Below are positions 40,216-47,769 of a DNA stretch of 64,000 nt, piece after piece (within the stretch, counting starts at the first letter, position 1; the number at the start of each line of letters is the position of its first letter). The position numbers and the translations under genes were made by a program. Under the pieces are notes generated by a model. The model worked only from the letters and a program-made list of their open reading frames with translations, searched no databases and was not told the DNA's origin. The DNA is from Cedecea neteri (GTDB taxonomy: Bacteria; Pseudomonadota; Gammaproteobacteria; Enterobacterales; Enterobacteriaceae). The stretch is taken from contig NZ_CP009451.1 of assembly GCF_000757825.1 (NCBI RefSeq), positions 3,844,001 to 3,908,000 on the forward strand, given 5' to 3'.

Positions 40216-41229
40216 CTATTCAGAAACGGGTATGCATGTTCTGGCATTGAAGGCCTTGCGCCACTGTGTGGGCGTGGTTTTATATCGCAGCCGGAAGTGA
40301 TGCCGGAGCGTTTCCGCTGAGCCAAATCCAGACTGTTCTGCAACCTGATCAATGCTGAGTTTCTCGCTTTCCAGCAGTGCACAAGCCTTTTCCAGCCGGA
40401 GGCTGAGCATCCACTCGCCCGGCGTGGTGCCGGTGGCATCTTTGAACCTGCGGATAAAGGTCCGGCGACTCATGCCCGCTTGCCTGGCTAACTGTTCGAT
40501 CACCAGGGGCGTATTCAGATGATGGCGCAAGTCGTCCAGCAAGGGTGCAAGGCTTTTGCTGCGGCGTTTAGGGACGGGCTGCTGAACCCACTGTGCCTGG
40601 CTGCCTTCCCGTAGCGGGGGCGTAATCATGCGTCGTGCAGTCCGGTTGGCGATTTCAATCCCGTAATCACGGCGGATAAGATGCAGGCAAAGATCGACCC
40701 CGGCGGCGCCGCCTGCGGAGGTGATCAGACTGCCCTCATCGACATAGATCATGCTGTGTTCCACCTGCACCGCAGGGAACCTGTCCGCGAGGATCTCCGT
40801 GCTGTTCCAGTGGGCGGTGGCTCGCTTGCCGTCCAGTAATCCTGTTTCGCAGAGAATAAAGCTGCCAGCGCAAATCGACACTATCCGGGAACCCTTTTGA
40901 TGGGCGCGTTGTAAGGCGGCAATCAGCGGCTCCGGGGCCGGTTCAAAAACATTTCGCCAGCCGGGAATGACAATTGTCCCGGCATCCTCGAGCAGCTCCA
41001 GTCCTCCGTCCACGACTAAACGTACGCCGCCCTGGGCGTCAAAGACGCCATTTTCTAACGACGCGACGCGCAAATCATAGAGAGGCTGCCCAAGCACTTC
41101 ATCCACGCGACCAAAAGCTTCGACGGCAATCCCGAACTCAAAAGTGCAGAGACACTGATAGGCCAGCACAACCAGCCGTCGATTTTTCGGTGTAAAAGCG
41201 CGGTCTTGATCTGAATAGGTGACTGGCAT
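40216..41229 (-). CDS. GlxA-type AraC-family transcriptional regulator
   Basis: This 337-residue protein has an N-terminal DJ-1/PfpI-like domain (RLVVLAYQCLCTFEFGIAVE to about residue 190, with the nucleophile-elbow sequence ICAGSFILCETGLLDGKRAT). A C-terminal AraC double helix-turn-helix follows (RQAGMSRRTFIRRFKDATGT and IDQVAEQSGFGSAETLRHHF). This is the GlxA/FtrA architecture. The ATG at 41229 gives the natural N-terminus MPVTYSDQDRAF; the longer frame to 41310 runs into the promoter. It is divergent from an MFS exporter, 116 bases apart, which is its probable target. Confidence 0.88.
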   Translation of the reverse strand: MPVTYSDQDRAFTPKNRRLVVLAYQCLCTFEFGIAVEAFGRVDEVLGQPLYDLRVASLENGVFDAQGGVRLVVDGGLELLEDAGTIVIPGWRNVFEPAPEPLIAALQRAHQKGSRIVSICAGSFILCETGLLDGKRATAHWNSTEILADRFPAVQVEHSMIYVDEGSLITSAGGAAGVDLCLHLIRRDYGIEIANRTARRMITPPLREGSQAQWVQQPVPKRRSKSLAPLLDDLRHHLNTPLVIEQLARQAGMSRRTFIRRFKDATGTTPGEWMLSLRLEKACALLESEKLSIDQVAEQSGFGSAETLRHHFRLRYKTTPTQWRKAFNARTCIPVSE

Positions 41230-41345
41230 GGTCGTTCTGTCTCTAAAATGGCACGATCTTGACGATAACTGACCTGAGCGTCGATTTCTACTCCACCCCG
41301 AATCTTTCATGCTGGCACCTTCTTAACGTTTTGCAGGAAACCAGT

Positions 41346-42824
41346 ATGAAAAACCTATTAGCGCTGATGGCGGTCTGTTTGGCCGCGTTAATGTCGGGCC
41401 TGGAAATATCCAGCGTCCCGGTTATTTTGCCGGTGCTGGAAAAGCAGATGCAGGCCAATTTTCGCGAACTGCAGTGGATTATGAACGCTTATACCCTCTC
41501 CTGTACGGCGGTGCTGATGGCCACGGGAACATTGGCAGATAAATATGGCCGCAAGCGTATTTTTATTATCAGCATTATTGGGTTTGGCCTGACGTCGGTT
41601 CTCTGTGGCCTGGCCCGGACGCCGGAATGGCTTATTGTAGGGCGCTTTTTGCAGGGACTGAGCGGCGGGGCGATGTTAACCAGCCTGATTGCCATCCTGT
41701 CGGTCCAGTTTCCGGAGGGAAAAGCGCGCAGCAGGGCGTTTTCCGCCTGGGGGATCACATTTGGTTTTGGGCTGGGCTTTGGCCCCGTCATCGGCGGCGT
41801 GCTGGAGGCGTGGTTTAGCTGGCAATGGGTATTTCTGGTCCACGGCATTATTGCGCTGCTCACCCTGGCTCTGACCCTGAAAAATGTTATCGAGTCGCGG
41901 GAAAACACCACGAAACCGCTGGATGTCGCGGGCCTGGTGACGTTGAGCATAGGAGTGGTGGGGGCGACCTGGCTCATCACTCAGGGCGGGAATATCGGGT
42001 GGACCAGCGGTGAAGCCCAGTTAACCTTGCTGGGCACTTTTATCAGCCTGGGGCTGTTCGTCATAATTGAGCTACGCCACCCTCATCCTATGTTTGATTT
42101 CTCAGTCTTTCGGATTAGACCTTTCTCCGGTGCGCTGATGGGGTCCGTGGGGATGAATTTCAGCTTCTGGCCGCTGATGATTTATCTGCCGGTTTATTAC
42201 CAGATAGGGAAGGGCTACAGCATTATGGAGACTGGTATGGCGCTGCTGGCCTACACCCTGCCCACATTGTTAATGCCGCCAGTCGGAGAGAAGCTTGTGC
42301 TGCGCTTTGGTGCCGCGCGCCTCATCCCGCTGGGGCTGCTTACTATCGGCCTGGGATTTGTCCTGATGAGACTAGCCGTCATCTATCAGGTCAGTTTGCT
42401 ACCCGGCGCGATACTTTCGGGGATGGCGCTGGGGTTAATCAATACCCCGGTCACCAACACCACCACGAGTTCCGTCGCCGCTAACCGCGTGGGCATGGCT
42501 TCCGGGATTGATATCAGTTCGCGCTTAATTACCCTCGCCATCAATATTGCCTTAATGGGGAGTCTCCTGGTGGCGGGGATAGCCGAAAGTTTACAGAGCC
42601 ATATCGACAGCGTGAGCGAAAGGTATGCCCTGGCAGAACAAATAGCTGGCGGGACCAGAGGCTCGCTCAGTAGCGATCTCATTATTCAGGCGCTGAATGC
42701 CGGTTTTTCTGGTGTGCTGGCCTACGGCGCAGTAGGGGTGGGCTGTTTGTCGCTGGCGAGTTATTTGCTGTTCAATTTTAAAACAAACGTTAAGCGCAAA
42801 CGGGCGGCATCCTGCGCTGATTAA
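41346..42824 (+). CDS. MFS transporter, DHA2 (14-helix) drug:proton antiporter type
   Basis: This 492-residue protein starts MKNLLALMAVCLAALMSGLE behind CAGGAAACC. It has about 14 hydrophobic helices. The MFS motif A (GTLADKYGRKRIF near residue 60) and the DHA2/DHA1 motif C-like GITFGFGLGFGPVIGG near residue 140 are also present. Drug or metabolite export is likely from the family, but the substrate cannot be told. The divergent GlxA-type regulator is its probable controller. A strong terminator follows. Confidence 0.87.
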   Translation: MKNLLALMAVCLAALMSGLEISSVPVILPVLEKQMQANFRELQWIMNAYTLSCTAVLMATGTLADKYGRKRIFIISIIGFGLTSVLCGLARTPEWLIVGRFLQGLSGGAMLTSLIAILSVQFPEGKARSRAFSAWGITFGFGLGFGPVIGGVLEAWFSWQWVFLVHGIIALLTLALTLKNVIESRENTTKPLDVAGLVTLSIGVVGATWLITQGGNIGWTSGEAQLTLLGTFISLGLFVIIELRHPHPMFDFSVFRIRPFSGALMGSVGMNFSFWPLMIYLPVYYQIGKGYSIMETGMALLAYTLPTLLMPPVGEKLVLRFGAARLIPLGLLTIGLGFVLMRLAVIYQVSLLPGAILSGMALGLINTPVTNTTTSSVAANRVGMASGIDISSRLITLAINIALMGSLLVAGIAESLQSHIDSVSERYALAEQIAGGTRGSLSSDLIIQALNAGFSGVLAYGAVGVGCLSLASYLLFNFKTNVKRKRAASCAD

Positions 42825-42832
42825 GCTCATTC

Positions 42833-42863
42833 TAAAGCAAAGCGGGTTTTCCGCTTTGCTTTA
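42833..42863 (+). terminator. Terminator after the MFS exporter
   Basis: TAAAGCAAAGCGG and CCGCTTTGCTTTA form a 13-base stem around GTTTT. The stem's own A/T ends supply short T-runs on either strand. Confidence 0.8.
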
Positions 42864-43053
42864 TCGTTATTCGCAAAAGCCCGCTTTATGCCCGTCGCGC
42901 CTTCTCCCGGGCGCAAGATGAAATATTTTCAATTAACCCTGTTAACGGAATGTGCCATCTTACTCTGTCCAGTTGGATCAACGACTTAGTAAGCGGCCCG
43001 TGAAAGAGGCTCGCCTCAGGACACCACACATCATTCTGTAAGGGAGAATACCC

Positions 43054-43890
43054 ATGGGAAATCGTTTCGGCTGGCGCGTGGCGACCGGCGCTTTACTTCT
43101 GGCCAGCGGCCTGCAGTTTGCTCAGGCCAACAGCGACCCGCACACCATCGTCTTCGGCGTGGCGCCGGGGCCTTACGGCGACATGGTCAAACAGGCCATC
43201 GCCCCGTCGTTAAAAGAGAAAGGCTATAAAGTCGTGGTGCGCGAGTTCAGCGACTACGTGCAGCCCAACATGGCGCTGGCGAACGGCAGCATCGACGCCA
43301 ACCTGTTCCAGCACTCGCTGTACTTCGACAAATTCACCGCTGACAAAAACCTCAAGCTGGCGAAGCTGATCGCCGTGCCAACCGCCGGGATGGGCATTTA
43401 CTCCCATAAGGTCAAAAGCCTGGACGAGCTGAAGAAAGGCGACATTGTCACCCTGTCTAACGACCCGACCAACCTCGCCCGTGGGCTGCGCTTCCTGCAG
43501 TCGATGGAGCTTATCACCATCAAAGAGAACATTGACCCGACCAAAGCCTCCGAGCGCGATATCGCCACCAACCCGAAAGGCCTGGTGTTTAAATCGCTGG
43601 AGGCCGCACAGCTGCCGCGCACGCTGGACAGCGCCAGCGCCGCATTGGTCAACGGTAACTTTGCCATTGCCGCCGGGCTAAAACTCTCTTCCGCGCTCAA
43701 ACAGGAACACCTGGACGAGAACCTCAAAAACATCATCGCGGTGCGTGCCGAAGATGCGGATAAGCCGTTCGCCAAAGACATCGTGGAGACCGTGAAGTCC
43801 CCGGCCTACGAAAAAGCGATCGACGATCCGCAGAATATTTTCAACGCCTTCCAGAAACCTGACTGGATGGTTGCCGCCGACAAAAAGTAA
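43054..43890 (+). CDS. sfbA: MetQ/NlpA-family ABC transporter substrate-binding protein (SfbA-like)
   Basis: This 278-residue exported protein of the NlpA/MetQ family starts MGNRFGWRVATGALLLASGL, with a signal peptide likely cleaved after AQA near residue 25. The binding-protein core includes VAPGPYGDMVKQAIAPSLKE and PNMALANGSIDANLFQH. Unlike MetQ it has no lipobox cysteine, so it should be a free periplasmic protein. It heads a three-gene ABC operon in a position like that of sfbABC in Salmonella, between ybbP and mnmH-purK. The ligand could be methionine-like or another small solute; the iron role proposed for Salmonella Sfb is not shown by sequence. AAGGGAGAATACCC precedes the ATG. Confidence 0.78.
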   Translation: MGNRFGWRVATGALLLASGLQFAQANSDPHTIVFGVAPGPYGDMVKQAIAPSLKEKGYKVVVREFSDYVQPNMALANGSIDANLFQHSLYFDKFTADKNLKLAKLIAVPTAGMGIYSHKVKSLDELKKGDIVTLSNDPTNLARGLRFLQSMELITIKENIDPTKASERDIATNPKGLVFKSLEAAQLPRTLDSASAALVNGNFAIAAGLKLSSALKQEHLDENLKNIIAVRAEDADKPFAKDIVETVKSPAYEKAIDDPQNIFNAFQKPDWMVAADKK

Positions 43891-43946
43891 CCAGAGCAAA
43901 GCGGGCAGGCGGGATGCCTGCTCTTTATCGCTGATTTGAGGTTGTC

Positions 43947-44963
43947 ATGATTGAGATTGAAAAGGTCTGCGTGGACTTCCCCACGGGCCGGAACCAGACC
44001 AGCCGGGCGGTGAACGATGTTTCGCTGCACATTGGGGCCGGTGAGATTTTTGGCATTGTTGGCACCAGCGGTGCCGGGAAAAGTACCTTATTACGCACCC
44101 TGAACGCGCTCCAGCGCCCAAGTGAGGGTAGCGTAAAAATCGGTGGAACCGAGATTACCGCGCTGCAGGGCGCCGAGCTACGTAAAGCGCGCCAGCGTAT
44201 CGGCATGATTTTCCAGCACTTCAATTTGATGCACACCCGGACTGTCAGGCAGAACGTGGCTTTCAGCCTCAAAGCTGCGGGCTGGGAACGCAGTAAAATC
44301 GGCCCGCGCGTGGATGAAATTCTTGAGCTGGTGGGCCTGGCCGACAAAGCCAACCGCTACCCGGTGCAGCTGAGCGGCGGGCAGAAACAGCGCGTGGGCA
44401 TTGCGCGAGCCATCGCGAACCATCCGGATGTTTTGCTCTGTGATGAGCCGACCTCGGCGCTGGATCTGGAAACGTCCGCCACCATTCTGGCGCTGCTGAA
44501 AAAGATCAACCAGCAGCTGGGGATCACCATCGTGTTGATCACCCATGAGATGAACGTGATCAAAACGATTTGCGACCGCGTGGCGGTGATGTCCGGCGGG
44601 GAAGTGGTGGAGTCCGGCGAGGTGTTCGACATCTTTGCTCATCCGCAGCATGAATTTACCCGCCAGCTGGTGTCCCACACGCTGAACCTCACGCTGCCGG
44701 TGCGCCTGCTCGACAACATGCGCGGCGCGCTGCTGAAAATCATGTTCGTTGGCGACTCGGCCGAGCAGCCGGTGCTCTCCTTCGCGGCGGTGAAGTTCGG
44801 GGTCGGCGTGAACATCCTGCACGGCAAAATCGAGTACATCAGCGACCGGGCGCTGGGCATTCTGGTGGTGGCGATTACCGCCCCCGGCAACCCGGCTGCG
44901 GTGGGCGATGCCATCGATCATATTCGGAAAAATACGGCCTGTGTGGAGGTGCTGAATGGATGA
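43947..44963 (+). CDS. sfbB: MetN-type ABC transporter ATP-binding protein (SfbB-like)
   Basis: This 338-residue ATPase has Walker A GTSGAGKST (near residues 36-44), signature LSGGQKQRVGIARAI, Walker B VLLCDEPTSALD, and the C-terminal NIL/ACT-like regulatory domain of MetN proteins (about residues 260-338). In MetN that domain binds methionine and inhibits transport, so a similar feedback is possible. It follows sfbA by 56 bases and its last codons overlap the sfbC start by eight bases. It is an additional paralogue to any metN elsewhere. Confidence 0.82.
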   Translation: MIEIEKVCVDFPTGRNQTSRAVNDVSLHIGAGEIFGIVGTSGAGKSTLLRTLNALQRPSEGSVKIGGTEITALQGAELRKARQRIGMIFQHFNLMHTRTVRQNVAFSLKAAGWERSKIGPRVDEILELVGLADKANRYPVQLSGGQKQRVGIARAIANHPDVLLCDEPTSALDLETSATILALLKKINQQLGITIVLITHEMNVIKTICDRVAVMSGGEVVESGEVFDIFAHPQHEFTRQLVSHTLNLTLPVRLLDNMRGALLKIMFVGDSAEQPVLSFAAVKFGVGVNILHGKIEYISDRALGILVVAITAPGNPAAVGDAIDHIRKNTACVEVLNG

Positions 44964-45615
44964 TTTAGTCGCGGACCTGACGATTGCCTTTGGCGAAACC
45001 TTCCAGATGCTGGGCATTTCCACGCTGCTGGCGATTATCGGCGGCCTGCCGCTGGGCTTTTTGATCTTCGTTACCGACCGCAATTTGTTCTGGCAGAACC
45101 GCGCGCTGAACATCTTCAGCTCGGTGGTGGTGAACATCGTGCGCTCGGTGCCGTTCGTCATTCTGCTGGTGCTGTTGTTGCCGCTGACGCAGTTCCTGCT
45201 CGGTAACACCATCGGGCCGATTGCGGCTTCCGTGCCGCTGTCGGTGGCGGCAATTGCGTTTTATGCCCGCCTGGTAGACGGCGCGCTGCGGGAAGTGGAC
45301 AAAGGCATTATTGAAGCCGCGGAGGCCTTTGGCGCCAGCCCGATGCGCATCATCTGCACCGTGCTGCTGCCGGAAGCCAGCGCCGGTTTGCTGCGCGGCT
45401 TAACCATAACCCTGGTCAGCCTGATCGGTTACTCGGCGATGGCGGGGATTGTCGGCGGCGGCGGCGTGGGCGACCTCGCGATCCGCTTCGGCTATTACCG
45501 TTACGAAACCCAGGTCATGGTGGTCACGGTTGTGGCGCTGATTGTGCTGGTGCAGATCGTGCAAATGTTTGGCGACTACCTCGCCAAACGCGCGGATAAA
45601 CGCGACAGGCATTAA
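44956..45615 (+). CDS. sfbC: MetI-type ABC transporter permease (SfbC-like)
   Basis: This 219-residue inner-membrane permease has about five helices. The cytoplasmic EAA loop EAAEAFGASPMRIICTVLLP near residue 120 contacts the ATPase. Length and sequence match the MetI family (217 in E. coli). It overlaps sfbB by eight bases, indicating translational coupling, and completes a three-gene importer. Its stop is followed by 270 bases without a gene. Confidence 0.82.
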   Translation: MDDLVADLTIAFGETFQMLGISTLLAIIGGLPLGFLIFVTDRNLFWQNRALNIFSSVVVNIVRSVPFVILLVLLLPLTQFLLGNTIGPIAASVPLSVAAIAFYARLVDGALREVDKGIIEAAEAFGASPMRIICTVLLPEASAGLLRGLTITLVSLIGYSAMAGIVGGGGVGDLAIRFGYYRYETQVMVVTVVALIVLVQIVQMFGDYLAKRADKRDRH

Positions 45616-45821
45616 TCGGCTTTCTGGCCGGACGTCCGTTCGGCCTGTTTTCTTCCTGATAAGCCCCCAATCTGCAATTCCCCAAAGCGTTTCATCATTC
45701 CTGCGAGCCGCCTCGAAGTTTGCCAATCTGCCTGGTTTTTCATCTGGGTTACTGTGCAACCATCCAGTATGATCGGAGGGATGAGCAAGAGATAAACCCG
45801 GTCAAAGCCGGAAAAAGAAGC

Positions 45822-45855
45822 GCCCCCGAATGGTGGTGGAACACCAGACGGGGGC
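45822..45855 (+). promoter_or_regulatory. Two-tier hairpin in the leader of the next gene
   Basis: Outer arms GCCCCCG and CGGGGGC (seven pairs) enclose inner arms TGGTG and CACCA with loop GAA. The structure ends 30 bases before the ATG at 45886 and is not followed by a T-run. It could be a leader RNA structure controlling translation or stability, which is inference. Confidence 0.4.
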
Positions 45856-45885
45856 TGACCACAACCGTTATACGGAGTAACAGCT

Positions 45886-46419
45886 ATGGCTAATGCTGAT
45901 AGTAACACACAGGCTCGCCCTGAAATCACCCCACACGACCCGGCATTTGCGGGCGATATCGCAACCCTGCTAGAAAAGCCGCAGGGCGCAGCGATGGATC
46001 TCTTCCAGGTGCTGGATGTCTGCGAGCAGTACGCAGAGCATTTGCTTGAAAACCAAAATCAAACGGAACGCATGGCGCTCTGCGGCCGCCTGCTCGCCGG
46101 GCTGGAAGTCTTAAAAAGCGCGCTAAAAGCCCCGCTGCCGGAGCACCTGATAGAGAAGCTGACGCTCAAAGAGAGCGAGGCCCGCATCTGCTACAACCCA
46201 CTAGCCACCGACTCCGAACCGCTCCGCGAATACTGCACGGCATTAACCATCGTCCTGCTGAATCAGCAAGAGTCCCGCGAGCAAAGGCAGCAGATGACCG
46301 GGCTGCTGTATGAGCTGCTCACCGTGCTGGCCGAAGATTTAAAAGCCCCGAGATTTATTCGCTCGTTGGACGGTGGTTTGGCGATGATTGAGGATGAGGC
46401 TTTGGAGTTGGTTCATTGA
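45886..46419 (+). CDS. Uncharacterised 177-residue cytosolic protein
   Basis: This 177-residue protein starts MANADSNTQARPEITPHDPA behind GGAGTAACAGCT. It has no signal peptide or membrane helix and is predicted mostly helical. Residues 40-100 are leucine- and glutamate-rich (MDLFQVLDVCEQYAEHLLEN). No family was recognised. Base composition is like the core genome, so it probably belongs to the host side of the island boundary that begins just after it. A stable leader hairpin precedes it. Function unknown. Confidence 0.7.
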   Translation: MANADSNTQARPEITPHDPAFAGDIATLLEKPQGAAMDLFQVLDVCEQYAEHLLENQNQTERMALCGRLLAGLEVLKSALKAPLPEHLIEKLTLKESEARICYNPLATDSEPLREYCTALTIVLLNQQESREQRQQMTGLLYELLTVLAEDLKAPRFIRSLDGGLAMIEDEALELVH

Positions 46420-46728
46420 GTTTTGTTGGGTAGACAAACCACCTTGCCCCTTTGTTGGGGAGGGTGGGGTGTTGGGGAAGGGGGGAACGAGGAGCGGAAG
46501 TTCGGAATTAATATTTAAATCAGAGTGTCTTGAGTTATAGCGAGTAGATCACTTTAACTGGCTCTAAGGTTAATCAATATTTCAGTTTTCACCTGCACCT
46601 TGCGAAAATAGATATTTAATTCAATGAATTATGGGGCGAGTTAGGCTATTTTATCTTTACCTGTCTTTTTTGTTGTATCTCCTATCTTCAGTTTGTACAT
46701 TCATGCAGACAAACTAAGGAGAATTACC
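46420..46728. other. Intergenic stretch at the left edge of the AT-rich island
   Basis: The first 90 bases are G-rich (see the element at 46444-46486), and the rest changes abruptly to AT-rich sequence. A short degenerate motif AACGAGGAGCGGAAGTTCGG lies at 46486-46505. No coding frame with support was found before 46729. Confidence 0.5.
46444..46486 (+). repeat. G-rich REP-like element with quadruplex potential
   Basis: A short hairpin TTGCCCC...GGGGA is followed by five closely spaced runs of three or more Gs (46457-46485). The layout resembles extragenic palindromic repeats of enteric genomes, with CCCCTTTGGGGAG and a GGGTGAGGGG-type tail. The G-runs also fit a G-quadruplex motif. A similar sequence in the opposite orientation lies at 54421-54449. 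Confidence 0.6.
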
Positions 46729-47034
46729 ATGATTTACACTGAACGCCTTGAATTGATCCATAAAAGTGGTGATGTGCTTTACCCTGTAAAGGTAACCAGA
46801 AAATCATCGGGAAAAACCGCATTCCACCTTGTACCATTCGGCCTGGATAAGACTGATGACCTCGTCGAGGTGGAGGATTCTTCAGAAGCAATTCGTTTGG
46901 TGATTGATGAACATCATTCCATTCGCTGCAGCACGCTTACCGCCACTATTACGGACAAAAAGGGCAAGCGGATTAAGCGAACAGGTATATACAATATCAA
47001 TGGTATTAGCATAAAAAAATACAACGTCAGATAA
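46729..47034 (+). CDS. Uncharacterised 101-residue protein in the island
   Basis: This 101-residue protein starts MIYTERLELIHKSGDVLYPV, with a strong ribosome binding site AAGGAGAATTACC. It is beta-strand-like, basic at the C-terminus (KKGKRIKRTGIYNINGISIK), and has no signal peptide. The family was not recognised. It lies just before a barstar-like gene on the same strand. Small partner or immunity functions are common in such positions, but nothing in the sequence proves one. An in-frame upstream extension to 46693 is less likely. Confidence 0.6.
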   Translation: MIYTERLELIHKSGDVLYPVKVTRKSSGKTAFHLVPFGLDKTDDLVEVEDSSEAIRLVIDEHHSIRCSTLTATITDKKGKRIKRTGIYNINGISIKKYNVR

Positions 47035-47177
47035 TGGCCCAAAGTCGCCTGTAATGAACTGTGTGCTAGATATCGACAGGCAGCTCTGAGCGAGGAGGGG
47101 AAGTCGGCAATTGTTAAAACCGCCAATACGGACATGACGTGCATTGGTGAGTATTAAATCTCTGGTAGAAAGTCAAA

Positions 47178-47453
47178 GTGAGTGAACAGGAAATGAGTGC
47201 AGGTGAATTGTATTTGGATGGAGCGCACGTCCTATCTGAAAAAGAGTTGCATTCCATTATGTCTGCATCATTAGACTTTGGGCCTTACTATGGTAGAAAT
47301 CTCGATGCATTGTGGGATCGCCTTAGCACCGATGTCGAAAGGCCGGTGAAAATAATATGGTTAAACTCTGAGTTATCCAGAATATATCTTGGCAGTTATT
47401 TCGACGAACTCATCAAGAATTTTGAGAGGGCAAAACAGCAAGACCTGAATTAA
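47178..47453 (+). CDS. Barstar-family (ribonuclease inhibitor-like) protein, probably truncated
   Basis: This 91-residue protein of the barstar family has the core YYGRNLDALWDRL (residues 37-49). This matches the barstar segment containing the barnase-contacting Tyr29, Asp35 and Asp39, here Tyr37, Asp43 and Asp47. Barstar-like proteins inhibit secreted or contact-delivered RNases. No barnase-like toxin gene is in the window, so it is an orphan. The start is GTG at 47178 or ATG at 47193. After the TAA at 47451 the same frame stays open for 11 more codons (NWEEKFDYVLK), suggesting that a nonsense change removed the C-terminal strand. Confidence 0.72.
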   Translation: MSEQEMSAGELYLDGAHVLSEKELHSIMSASLDFGPYYGRNLDALWDRLSTDVERPVKIIWLNSELSRIYLGSYFDELIKNFERAKQQDLN

Positions 47454-47769
47454 AATTGGGAAGAAAAGTTCGATTATGTATTGAAATAACTCTTGCCCAT
47501 TGGTCAGTCCGAAGATTTTATCCAGTGTCAGATGGAAACGTTAGCATTTCCACCTGCAGGCCGCGTCAGAGTTTGGCCGACTCTGTTTAAAGGTACTTGA
47601 ACGGCAACTTAGAGCGAGGAGCGGACGCTCGCATCTATCCCAACACACTGAGGGCTTCACGAACACCTAGGTGTATTCGTCAACTGGGAAAAGTCAGATT
47701 AGCTACGTAAGTTTCAGCGTAAAAATTGGGCACTATAAAAGTGCCCAAACTGTAGAAAAATATATAATG
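47454..47769. other. 316-base non-coding stretch between the barstar-like gene and the NTPase gene
   Basis: It contains the possible lost barstar C-terminus (47454-47489), one copy of the GAGCGAGGAGCGGA-type motif (47612-47631), and the terminator of the convergent NTPase gene. No other reading frame is supported. Confidence 0.5.
47721..47748 (-). terminator. Rho-independent terminator of the large NTPase gene
   Basis: TTGGGCACT (47726-47734) and AGTGCCCAA (47740-47748) form a nine-base stem around ATAAA. On the minus strand it is followed by TTTTT, directly downstream of the NTPase stop codon. Confidence 0.9.

Noticed and set aside
42864..43053. MetJ operator before the sfbABC-like operon
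   Set aside because: No tandem AGACGTCT-like octamers were found in the region.
47454..47769. Barnase-like RNase partner for the barstar-like protein
   Set aside because: No frame on either strand near 46.4-47.8 kb shows the microbial ribonuclease core, so the barstar-like gene is treated as an orphan.
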